Origin: Protostelium mycophagum
Lineage: Eukaryota; Evosea; Variosea; Protosteliida; Protosteliaceae
Length of the DNA stretch: 31,055 nucleotides
NCBI GenBank assembly: GCA_002081555.1
Contig: MZNV01002991.1
Coordinates: forward strand, 1-31,055
Direction: 5' to 3'
A program made the position numbers and the translations under genes. The notes below the pieces were generated by a model, which saw only the letters and a list, made by a program, of their open reading frames with translations, had not been told where the DNA came from and did not search any database. Positions 1 to 7,862 of the stretch are shown here, piece after piece; the stretch's first letter is position 1, and each line of letters begins with the position of its first letter.

Positions 1-160
1 TTTTAGTCTGTGTATTTCTGAGTATTTGCTGGATTTTCTTACCTCTTTGGAATTTTGCCACAGCCTCAAAATTTAATCAAAGTCGATTGATCGCGTCACG
101 TGACCTTTGATCTACAATGCCTTCCTGTTTCCTGTCGTTCATAACGAAACATCGCTAAAC
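1..160. promoter_or_regulatory. Upstream region of the SAP30-like gene
   Basis: This stretch lies between the window edge and the SAP30-like start codon. It carries a 10-bp palindrome at 95-104 with a CACGTG E-box core, 57 bp before the ATG. On the minus strand a good splice donor (GTAAGA, starting at 42 and reading leftward) follows an ATG-less stretch, so a divergent gene with a non-coding first exon may leave the window here. Function is inferred from position and motif only. Confidence 0.35.
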
Positions 161-470
161 ATGCAGGATGCATCCAACTTCTCCCTCGGTAATAGAAACG
201 CAAAGAAGAGGAAGACTGAACCGAAGGTAAGGATGTCATCGGGCTGATTACATCGCCCTTCTGACTTTTTAGACCTTAGATTTTGGCAAATTGGATGTTA
301 ATGCTTTGAGAAGATACAGAAGGACATATAAGCTCAGAACTCGCCATAACTCATCAAAACAAGAATTAGTTTTGGCCGTTGCTAAACATAATTTAACGAT
401 GTCCATAAACGAATCCGAGGTCATACAGCAATTTCTAGACGCACTTAACTCAGGTTCGATCTTGCCATAG
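161..470 (+). CDS. SAP30: SAP30-like Sin3/HDAC corepressor subunit
   Basis: Exons 161-226 and 273-470 (46-nt intron) encode 87 residues. The second exon matches the Sin3-binding domain of SAP30: LDFGKLDVNALRRYRRTYKL corresponds to the human segment with QLQVNTLRRYKRHFKL, followed by a second helix around SSKQELVLAVAKHNL and an acidic end. In the known family this domain binds the PAH3 region of Sin3 in histone deacetylase complexes in the nucleus. A basic KKRK patch precedes it, where the human protein also has a basic run. The N-terminal zinc finger of animal SAP30 is absent, which gives a short form. The stop at 468-470 is the simplest end. A possible donor at 454 could add further residues, but I found no convincing continuation. 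GPS2, another deacetylase corepressor subunit, is encoded about 1.4 kb away. Confidence 0.82.
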
Positions 471-613
471 AACTTGATTTTTGATTCTCTGCAGAGGAGA
501 GAGATGGATGATACATGTCGAGATGAGAGTCACTATAAATAACCGATACCCTGGACAGAGAACAATAAATCAATTTTGGACACGAAGAGCTCATTACATG
601 TGGAATTTCCACT

Positions 614-1018
614 ATGAAACATGTGTTGTCCTCCAACTACCATTTCTGCGAAGTTCCCACCGGGTAAGTCCAACCCGGGTCACTGCGCAGCCCAGTTTTG
701 TCTGAGCTCAGCTTTCGAATGTATTTCAACACCTTGTTTATGTATATTTGTCTTTCTCTCCAAAGATCCACATCATCTCCACTCGTTTATTCAATTGAAA
801 TGGACCAAACCGTTTTATTATGCAAAGATCTCAAATATTTAGATTACATCTTCCTTCCCAATTATTTCATCGACGAGGAGGTCCTTGTACAGATGAATAT
901 TTTTTCGCGTGTACATTGTACAAACCTGGTGGGGGGCCGCGGCCAGTGCCGGGGGCGGGGAGTGGAGCTCTGGCCTTCACGTCCGTCGGACCACTTATAT
1001 TTGGTCTATTCAGACTGA
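614..1018 (+). CDS. Doubtful hypothetical ORF
   Basis: Exons 614-663 and 766-1018, joined across a GTAAGT...CAAAG intron, would give 100 residues with no recognised domain. The middle part (CKDLKYLDYIFLPNYF) looks protein-like and the intron signals are good. Against it, the last 150 bases run antisense to the final exon of the proline-rich gene on the other strand, and the Gly/Arg-rich tail is simply the reverse of that gene's Pro-rich sequence. It may be a real small gene with a different 3' end, an untranslated extension of the SAP30-like transcript, or chance. The rest of 471-866 shows nothing else I can name. Confidence 0.22.
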
Positions 1019-1694
1019 GATAGTTCTGTAAAGAAATGAGAATATGACACTTTTAATCTCTTTGAAATGAAAGTAGCAACCTTTGGGACACCCTTAAAAG
1101 CAGGAACTGGTGGAAATTCTTCTGGAGAATGGAAGCCGTCAGAACCTCCCATGCTATTCACTGGCGGTGCAGCTGCTCTTGTTAATTTGTGATGATTATA
1201 GAATTAAAACTGATTACGGGGAGATCTTGGTGATGTGGGAGTTCCTCTTCCACCTGGGGGGGGCGGTGCAGGTCCTCTTAAAGATCCAGAATTAGATAAT
1301 GTGGGAGGTGCTGGTGGACTTCTTGGCGAGATGGGTGGTGGAGGAGTTCCCGCAGAAGGAGATTTACTCATCGTTCCGATCTTTAATCCTGGTGGTTGGC
1401 CAATACTGGTCGTCTTCACACGATTAATGCATTCAAGATCCTAGTGAGTCAAAACAAAACTTACCGATGCAGGTCTCGCTACAGGAGGAGGAGGATTAGA
1501 AGATGGAGGTCTTGCAACAGGAGGTGGTGGTGAAGTTTGACCCATCGTTACCGGGCGAGGATTTGGTGCCGGCGGCCCTGATGTGGGGTTTAGATGGCAT
1601 CCAAGTTTTGTTAATATGAAGGAGATCCACCATCCTCAAAAATGAGTTTCATACCTCCTGGTCTTGGATTTGGTGGGGGTGGCCTTCCTGACAT
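867..1694 (-). CDS. Proline-rich WIP/verprolin-like protein
   Basis: The model is complement of exons 1655-1694, 1465-1577, 1218-1440, 1051-1172 and 867-1025, giving 218 residues. The protein starts MSGRPPPPNPRPGG and is full of PPPP runs flanked by Arg and Ser, as expected of a ligand for SH3, WW, EVH1 or profilin. A segment SPEEFPPVPAFKGVPK near residue 145 resembles the WASP-binding tail of WIP/verprolin. No WH2 motif is evident, so the family name is tentative. Two of its introns are extremely short (1441-1464, 24 nt; 1026-1050, 25 nt). Skipping the first means a stop at its last codon. An alternative 51-nt version of it (acceptor before 1413) also keeps frame. Without the 25-nt splice the protein ends at TAG 1012-1014, after ELSQSE. 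A role in actin organisation is inferred. Confidence 0.55.
1026..1050 (-). other. Candidate 25-nt intron
   Basis: Starts GTGTCA and ends TTTCTTTACAG on the minus strand. Splicing it out joins two phase-0 ends and opens 53 further codons to a TGA at 867, rich in Pro and Arg like the rest of the protein. Reading through gives a stop after 17 codons. Inferred from frame only. Confidence 0.5.
1441..1464 (-). other. Candidate 24-nt intron
   Basis: Starts GTAAGT and ends ACTCACTAG on the minus strand, at phase 0. Its last codon is a stop if it is not removed. A longer intron using an acceptor 27 nt downstream also keeps frame, so the exact length is not settled. Confidence 0.5.
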
Positions 1695-1823
1695 TCTCTA
1701 ATTTGATTTGGCGATGAGGCATCTTGTCGTCTTGCGTAAGTCGACCAGAAGAGCCGGAAAATAAAAATATTATATTTAAATGTAATATTAAAGTTTGATT
1801 CACGATTCTTTAATGTACAAATA

Positions 1824-3642
1824 TCAAGGTGATCCCTCCCTTGTCTCTGGATACCTCGGCCCTGGTTGCCTGTCCATCATCTGTCTAGGATATCTGCTCC
1901 GTTTAAGAACTAGTGTTCGCGAAGATTCACCCAGCATAAACCAATAAATCGACTTTTCAAAACAAAAGTCACCTTCTGTTCGGACCGTATTCATAAGGCT
2001 CGTGGTAATTTGAATTATAATTCGAGTTGTAACCACCCCTTCCAGAGTGTGGCATACTCCCATATGGAGGGCTAGAATGCGCGGGAAATTGTTGGTTGTT
2101 GTAGTGGGGTGGTCCCCCTGGTGGTCCTCCGGATTTCTGCAGGCACAGTTGGTAGATTCCTGGTCTATTGTGTTTGACTTACCGAGTAAGGATGGTATGC
2201 ACCTTTGTAATTTGTATTGTAACGATTTCCTTCTCTGTGGTGCCTGTCGTGGTATCCTTCTCCATGTTGCATATATCCCTGCACTTGCCCGTTGTAGTTT
2301 GTCTGTTGGTAGCCTCCCGTGTTGTAGTTGGAGGACGGAGGGTAAGAGGGGGCGGGAGGGCTGTACTGTGAAGAGGGAGGGGGGTAGTTGTTGTTTGTTC
2401 CGGAAAAAGGTGGTGGAGAATGGAAAGGAGGGGGGATGTACGGGGTATAATCGCTCCCATTAGATGAATTAGGCGGGAAGTTGGTGTGGTAATTGGAGGG
2501 AGGAGCAGAGTAAGGTGCGTTGGGGGGGTATGCAGTGGGGGGTGCCCATGAGTTATTTTCTCTCTGGTTGTTGTAGCTTGAATTATTGTAATGAGGAGGG
2601 TACTGTGAGTTTTGACCCTGGCACATGTCACAACATAGATGAATGTGATGCATGATATTTATACAGAAATATTAACATCGATTTGGATATTTTTTGCAAA
2701 GAGAAGACAAATATTACTATTTCGAGATTGATAAGTGGATAATGTTATCATGGACATGCCTGATGATAAGAGGGAGAGGGAGGGGGACCATTAGAAGGAT
2801 AACCTGCCGTTTGTGGAGGTATAGGCATACCATAATGATTTGTATGAACAGGGTTTAATCGAGGTCTCATCAGATGCCCAAAATTATTGTGAGGTTTAGC
2901 TGTGTTTGTGAGAAGGGCCGAAATAGACCTGGATTACAATAAAAAACTCACCATTCTCATGAGGGTTTATATGTGTGTTAGTTCTCGTATTTGTCGTCAC
3001 TTCAGTGTCTACGTCCATCTGCGAAGGTTCCATTGAAGAATCATCAACCTTCCTCTTAATCTCAAGATATCTTGGTTTATCTTGTGGTGACGAAGAGATG
3101 TCGATGGGCGACTCCTCCAAATCATCTCCATCTTGAGCTCCCTCGCCATCTTTCTTTGGATACGTGCCTGATTCTTTGTCCATCTGCTCCCTTTGTTGTT
3201 CTTCAAGAATTCTTCTGGCTTCAGCCTCTTTCTGTTGTCTATGTTTCTCATCTTCGCTGAGGATGTGCTTCAGAAGAACAAACATTGTATGCTTCTCCTC
3301 TGATAAATCATCCAATTTCTTTTCCAAGACCTTCAATCTCTCCTCAGGATCTACTTCTGCAAGTAATGCATCCTCCGCGACTAATTCTTCCTCTTGCTGT
3401 GAGGCCTCAGGTGCCTCCGCATTTTGTTTCCTCTTCTCTTGTTCCTCTTCCTCGATTTGCTTTTGTTTGAGCTTTTCCTCTTCCTCTTTGAGTTGATTCT
3501 CTCTGATGCGTCGCAACATAAACTTCCTCAGAGCGATTGCCTTTTGATCTGGAGGCAAAGGCTCTCTGTCCTTCTCTTTGTAGCTTGGTCGGGGCACATT
3601 GGAGGCGCGTCTCGTCCTTGGCCTCCCAACTTCGCCTGGCAT
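1824..3642 (-). CDS. GPS2: GPS2-like corepressor subunit
   Basis: Complement of exons 2952-3642, 2760-2899, 2183-2617, 1973-2136 and 1824-1893 encodes 499 residues. An N-terminal basic region is followed by a long charged coiled coil (about residues 40-160). Its core LKVLEKKLDDLSEEKHTMF, followed by a KHILSEDEKHR stretch, matches G-protein pathway suppressor 2, which reads LEEKLLALQEEKHQLFLQLKK there. In animals GPS2 is a core part of the NCoR/SMRT-HDAC3 repressor complex and binds through this region. The C-terminal half is low-complexity, rich in Pro, Tyr, Asn, Gln and Ser (repeats such as PPSSNYN and YPPS), parallel to the Pro/Gln-rich GPS2 tail and prion-like in composition. The start at 3642 is the first Met before conserved sequence; an upstream in-frame Met at 3717 exists. 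One intron (2618-2759) has a GC donor. Confidence 0.8.
2618..2759 (-). other. GC-AG intron in the GPS2-like gene
   Basis: The 142-nt intron begins CAG|GCATGT and ends GTGCCAG on the minus strand. It joins two phase-0 exons without loss of frame, while reading through hits a TGA four codons on. No GT donor nearby keeps the frame. Confidence 0.65.
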
Positions 3643-4113
3643 GATTTTCGATCGTTGTTTTTGATGTCCGTTATTCTCAACGTAAGTGTAATGTTCTACA
3701 AATGTACAATGCTGCACATAAACTGGTTAATAATCACGTGGAAAAAGATTAACTTGTGATGTGGAAAATAGGGGCATCACGAAGGGAGACATCTGTGTTT
3801 TATCTACCTAGATCTAGTTATAATCTGCATAAGCAGTACCGCAAGTTGAGACACTGCGACCTTCATCTCAAAATAAGCTTAAAGATAAAAGCTCACAGGA
3901 GGTTTTGCAACTCCGTCCTTTTTTCCAAACGAAACAGGCAGCGGGAAAATAAAATTTACAATCGAGACCAGTTTCAAAAGTGATCCGAATTTCGCACCAA
4001 AGCTATGACGAGATCTGGGTGAGGGACAAAAGTAATCCAGAAAGGAAAAACCAAGAGAGAGGAAATCGTTGATGCCCAAACAGAGAGAAGGAGCATTTGT
4101 ATAGACAATACAA
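3643..4113. promoter_or_regulatory. Divergent upstream region between GPS2-like and Ubl-phosphatase genes
   Basis: This 471-bp gap separates two divergent start codons. It has a CACGTG at 3735-3740, 93 bp upstream of the GPS2-like start, in addition to the one ahead of the SAP30-like gene. Open frames here (3756-3983 on plus, 3879-4121 on minus) show no domain and are treated as chance. No RNA gene was recognised. Confidence 0.35.
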
Positions 4114-5296
4114 ATGAACATGGGAACATATGCATCTCCTCCTTATCGTTTAGGACCTGTGAGGGAGGAGAAGGTCTTTGTCAGAATCATCAGCCCGATT
4201 GGTGAAGAGTTCCATTATAGACTCAGCCCACGGTGCACCATATCAGAGCTAAAACGGCAATTCCAACAGCTGAAGCCGCAATTGAAGGCGGACAAATTGT
4301 TCTTTTTTCACGATTTGAAAAATGTGGAGAACGATACAACGATAGAGGTAAATGAGAACCAATTCATTCTGTTTCCTTCCGTCTGACATGTTTCTTTGAT
4401 TTATACATTCGTTAATCTCCGGATGACATTCTAACTCTGAACAGGAATTGGACCATGAATGGGAACCCCAATTGGACGCTATGGGACAGATGACAACGTC
4501 TTATAAGGTCAGACCGCCATCTTCTATCGCCCTTTTATATGCTTTCGATTATCTTGGTCGTTGGTCAAATAAGAGCGCTCGTCAACGAGAATTCTAGTGA
4601 GTATACAGCTTGCATATTACATTTCCTAAATGAGAATCAGCGATGAGATCATGGCGACTCATTTATTGCGTTTCGATGCCAAAGGATTCGAAGCAAATCT
4701 GATTCTAGACAAACTATACCTTGGCAACATCAACGCAGCTTTCAATCTCAAAGAACTTAAGGCTATGGGAATCACACATATCATCACGGCGCACAACAGT
4801 CTCAAACCTCTCTATCCAAAACATTTTTCGTACCTCACCGTTGAGGCGGAGGATTTGTATTATGTAAATCTCATCGATCATTTCGAAGCCACGGCCAAAT
4901 TTATTGATGAGGGAAGAAAGCAAGGTGGTGTCCTCGTGCACTGGTATGTCTTTATTCAGCAACTGCATCGAATGACATCCCACAGCGCCGCAGGGATCAG
5001 TCGGAGTTCCACCATTGTGATCGCCTACATGATGCAAGCGATGAGATTCTCTCTGAAAGAAGCTTTTAAATATGTCCGAGAGCGACGTCCCATCATCTCC
5101 CCAAATGACGGCTTCTCGAGACAGTTGCAAGTGTATGAAGATATATTATGTGAGTATTTAAACACATTCCTCATGACTGAGAAATAAAGATAACAACAAC
5201 ATGGCATCTCAAGAGCAGATAGAATTCCTCAGTGGATATAAGAAGACGAGTTCTGAGTACATGTTTTGCTTTAACCATCTGAAGGAAAAGAAGTAG
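4114..5296 (+). CDS. Ubiquitin-like domain fused to a dual-specificity phosphatase
   Basis: Exons 4114-4347, 4445-4596, 4641-4943, 4986-5149 and 5190-5296 encode 319 residues. Residues about 18-80 look like a ubiquitin-like beta-grasp fold: two strands (VFVRIISPIGEEFHYRL), the helix TISELKRQFQQL and a later FFFHDLKNV strand. From about 135 a DUSP domain follows, with LDKLYLGNINAA at its start and the active site HCAAGISRS split by the intron at 4944-4985. Cys230 and Arg236 are intact, so it should be catalytically active on phospho-Tyr/Ser/Thr or another phosphoester. A linker (residues about 80-130) has no clear domain. The joining intron 4597-4640 has a perfect GTGAGT donor; read-through would stop at TAG 4595-4597 and yield a lone Ubl protein. 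A weak donor at 5293 could extend the C terminus to a stop near 5451 or 5521. Confidence 0.75.
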
Positions 5297-5547
5297 AGAT
5301 GTATAGAAGAGGATGGCCACACCTATAATGCTATAACAGAACGATCGAGACGATGCAGACACATTTTTGAGAGATTCACTGCACATAAATCGTATAGCTC
5401 ATCTTTCATCTTCTTTCATCTCTCAGCAGTGATGACTTTATTTATCTTTGATAAATTCCTTGTGCAGATTTTTGGTGACTTGTATGAGGGAATGAAGAAC
5501 ATCGGCTGCAAGGACTCCTGAGTTTCATCAGAAAGATAGTAGAAATA
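5297..5547. other. Gap between convergent phosphatase and WAPL genes
   Basis: No separate gene is evident. The plus strand holds possible extra 3' exons of the phosphatase: an open stretch after an ATAACAG acceptor, then a 35-nt pyrimidine-rich intron-like segment ending CATCTCTCAG or a 39-nt one ending CTTGTGCAG. If used, the phosphatase would end within about 26-97 bp of the WAPL stop, which fits the tight 3' ends elsewhere in the window. Confidence 0.35.
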
Positions 5548-7794
5548 TCAAGAGTCACCCGCTGATTTCTGGAAGATGATAAATTCTTGAATGACATGGA
5601 CAATGTGGATGACGTCATCACGAGAGAAGAGGTCTCTCATCTCTTTCTGGCATCGTCCTTCTTGACATAAGACGGCTAATAGCAAGCTGACATACGAGAC
5701 AATGATATTCTTGTCCGTGTCGCTGCGTTCAAAGCCTTGCACTTGTCTCTCCACAACAATCCTCTGGTGCAGCTTCAGAACATACTCTATGGGACTGCAT
5801 GATGATCTTCCACTCGCTGAAATCGTGAGACTGGCAAAAAAGTAAGAAGCTCACTGTTATGCATGATATCTGTGCAGTGTGGGTGGCTCTCTACAACATT
5901 GATGAACAATGCGAGTGATTGGATGTAGATGTCAAATGTGTGATCACTGGTCACCTGGGAAAATCTCTCCATGATGAAGATTACCATGTCAATCCCTGAT
6001 AATTGTCAGTCGCGATAACAAAGAAAAGAATATGACTTGTAGAAACATGAGGTGTACAGATAAATTCAGCGAATCACCTTTTTCCTCCGAAAAGATGCGG
6101 GAAGCTTCTCGGTTGTTGTTAGTCACATTGATCAGAGCTCGCAAACCGGAACTGAACGAGTCCCACATAGAGGGTATATCAACCTCTTTTATAAGTATCT
6201 CTAAATGTGGTCATTCTCTATAGCATACTGACTCTGCTTTTTTGTATAAATACAGGCCACTGCGGCTCTGCCACAAATTAATTTTCGCTCTTGCTAGTGG
6301 CATAGAATAAGATCAATTCTACGGACTTGCTACATGATGAGATGATTGTACTAATACCAACCTGATACACATTGTATATGCTGTATGAGATGACAGATGA
6401 GATCATACTGAAAAACCTCTGTCTCCTCGCTGTACTCTCCAAAAGTAGCGTGATCGATGAGGTTAAAGAGCATCCTAAGTTGCCCACATTCTTCTGCTAA
6501 AGAATCCTCCTGTCATTTATTATTTCTGTTTTTGTTTTCTATCTTTCATTTCAGATTCGTCGCGATTTTTCGTATGATGAGAAGTAGAATGAACTCACGC
6601 ATGGGTCTTCACATGATGACAGCTGCTTCATATTTGAAACACCTATGGCTCATTACAACTGCAACACATACTCTAAAGACCAAACTTTTTAACTACAATA
6701 CCTCTCTCTATAATCTGAACCACCCGTTGTAGAATCCCCAAAGAATGAATCTCCGCTTTCAACATGTTCAGCTTGCTCCCAACTGACCTGCTGGCAATGT
6801 ATGAAAGGCTGTCCATGCATAGTCTGGACACACATCCCCCCTTTCTGTCACCACCAATTAATTGCTTCAGTCTTCTGCATACATCTGTTGTTGGTGCTTG
6901 GGAATCTTCGTTGTAGATTGATAATTCTAAGATCATCTGTATTTTTTAAAAATTTGGACCCACCTTCGAAATTCGATTGAGAGATTTTAAACAATTTTTG
7001 TTTTGTTTTTATATTTAAAATATTGATAATACCTTGATGGAATTATGTGTGACGTATTCAGTGTTTTGTGGCTCTTGTACAAGATAGTATAATATCGCCG
7101 CAGAAGCAAGTGCCATCACAAAATCTAAAGAGGCCGTGGTTGATGCCCCCAGCATGTCCACAAGTGCATGAAAAATGTCTTGAGATCTCAGCATCTGTCC
7201 AACTTCTAAAGGTTGCTCTTTACACAACTGTAGAATTCAGTAGGGTTTTCTTGTTTGTTTTGACCTTAGCGAGGTTGAAAGCACTCTTTTGCCGCATGGA
7301 AAGGGTTTTTTTGGTGTGCAGGCCTTGCATAATAAAGTTCAATTCATCATTTAATATCCTGCTCAGGTTAAGAGTTGGATGAAAAGGAGTACTGACGTCA
7401 AATCTCCTTGATCAGAGAGCTCGAGTGAAGATTGGGCGGCGACTAATTTAGAATGTAACTTGGCTACTGATTTCGTTGACATTCTTGGGGAGTTCTTTCG
7501 CTGTTTCTTTGCAGGTGGTTGTTGGGATTTTGAAATTGTTGTCTTCTTCTCTTCTTTGATTCCTTTCTTTTTGATGTCGTCGAATGAGAAGAAATCAGAC
7601 TCTAAAGATCCATCAAGATCCTCTTGAGATGAAGATAAATCTTGTGATCCATCGAAATTGATCAGATTGGGCACGTTTTCTTTGTCATCTTCGGCATCTA
7701 CTTGTTTCGGAGGTGTGGAGACAAATCTTCTCTTTGAGTAAGTCCTCACGGGGGTGAGTGAAGCCATCTTCTTAAATTGTGATTTTCCCGCCAA
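5548..7794 (-). CDS. WAPL: WAPL-like cohesin release factor
   Basis: Complement of exons 7397-7794, 7265-7358, 7033-7227, 6697-6936, 6599-6622, 6362-6509, 6078-6200, 5855-5995 and 5548-5816 gives 543 residues. The first 130 residues are a basic, disordered tail. The rest is the helical WAPL domain: LNDELNFIMQGLHTKKTLSM is the opening motif (human has EVEYILDGIKDSKPLSVRR), an ASAAILYYLVQEPQN stretch follows, and the C terminus NIIVSYVSLLLAVLCQEG matches the conserved end. WAPL unloads cohesin from chromatin through Pds5 and the Scc1-Smc3 gate in the nucleus. The protein is much shorter than the animal form, as the long N terminus is missing, which is usual outside animals. The exon of 24 nt at 6599-6622 is needed for frame; its upstream donor (ATT|GTAGTT at 6696) is weak. 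NUP93 starts 68 bp away in the opposite direction. Confidence 0.85.
6599..6622 (-). other. 24-nt micro-exon of WAPL
   Basis: The eight codons (LSSCEDPC) lie between a GCAG acceptor and a GTGAGT donor and link two WAPL-domain exons in phase 0. A variant starting 3 nt earlier (AAG acceptor) adds a Gln. Confidence 0.55.
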
Positions 7795-7862
7795 ATAAAG
7801 GGTGGTCGCAGATCTCAGTCGCTGCGAAATAGATCAACCTGATTCAAAGATCAGATAAGATC
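7795..7862. promoter_or_regulatory. 68-bp bidirectional promoter, WAPL/NUP93
   Basis: Only 68 bp separate the two divergent ATGs (129 or fewer bp if WAPL starts at its second Met, 7767). Three GATC sites occur just before the NUP93 start (near 7833, 7850 and 7860). No TATA box is obvious. Shared regulation is inferred from geometry alone. Confidence 0.5.

Noticed and set aside
95-104. CACGTG palindromes as proof of shared regulation of SAP30 and GPS2
   Set aside because: CACGTG also occurs inside coding exons (near 10068 and 26595), as expected by chance, so the sites are only suggestive.
2896-2951. Very short (23-nt) version of the first GPS2 intron
   Set aside because: The nearby CCAG acceptor leads to a TGA; only the 52-nt intron keeps the Pro/Asn-rich frame open.
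3756-3983. 75-residue basic plus-strand ORF between GPS2-like and phosphatase genes
   Set aside because: No domain, poor codon pattern and located in a divergent promoter region.
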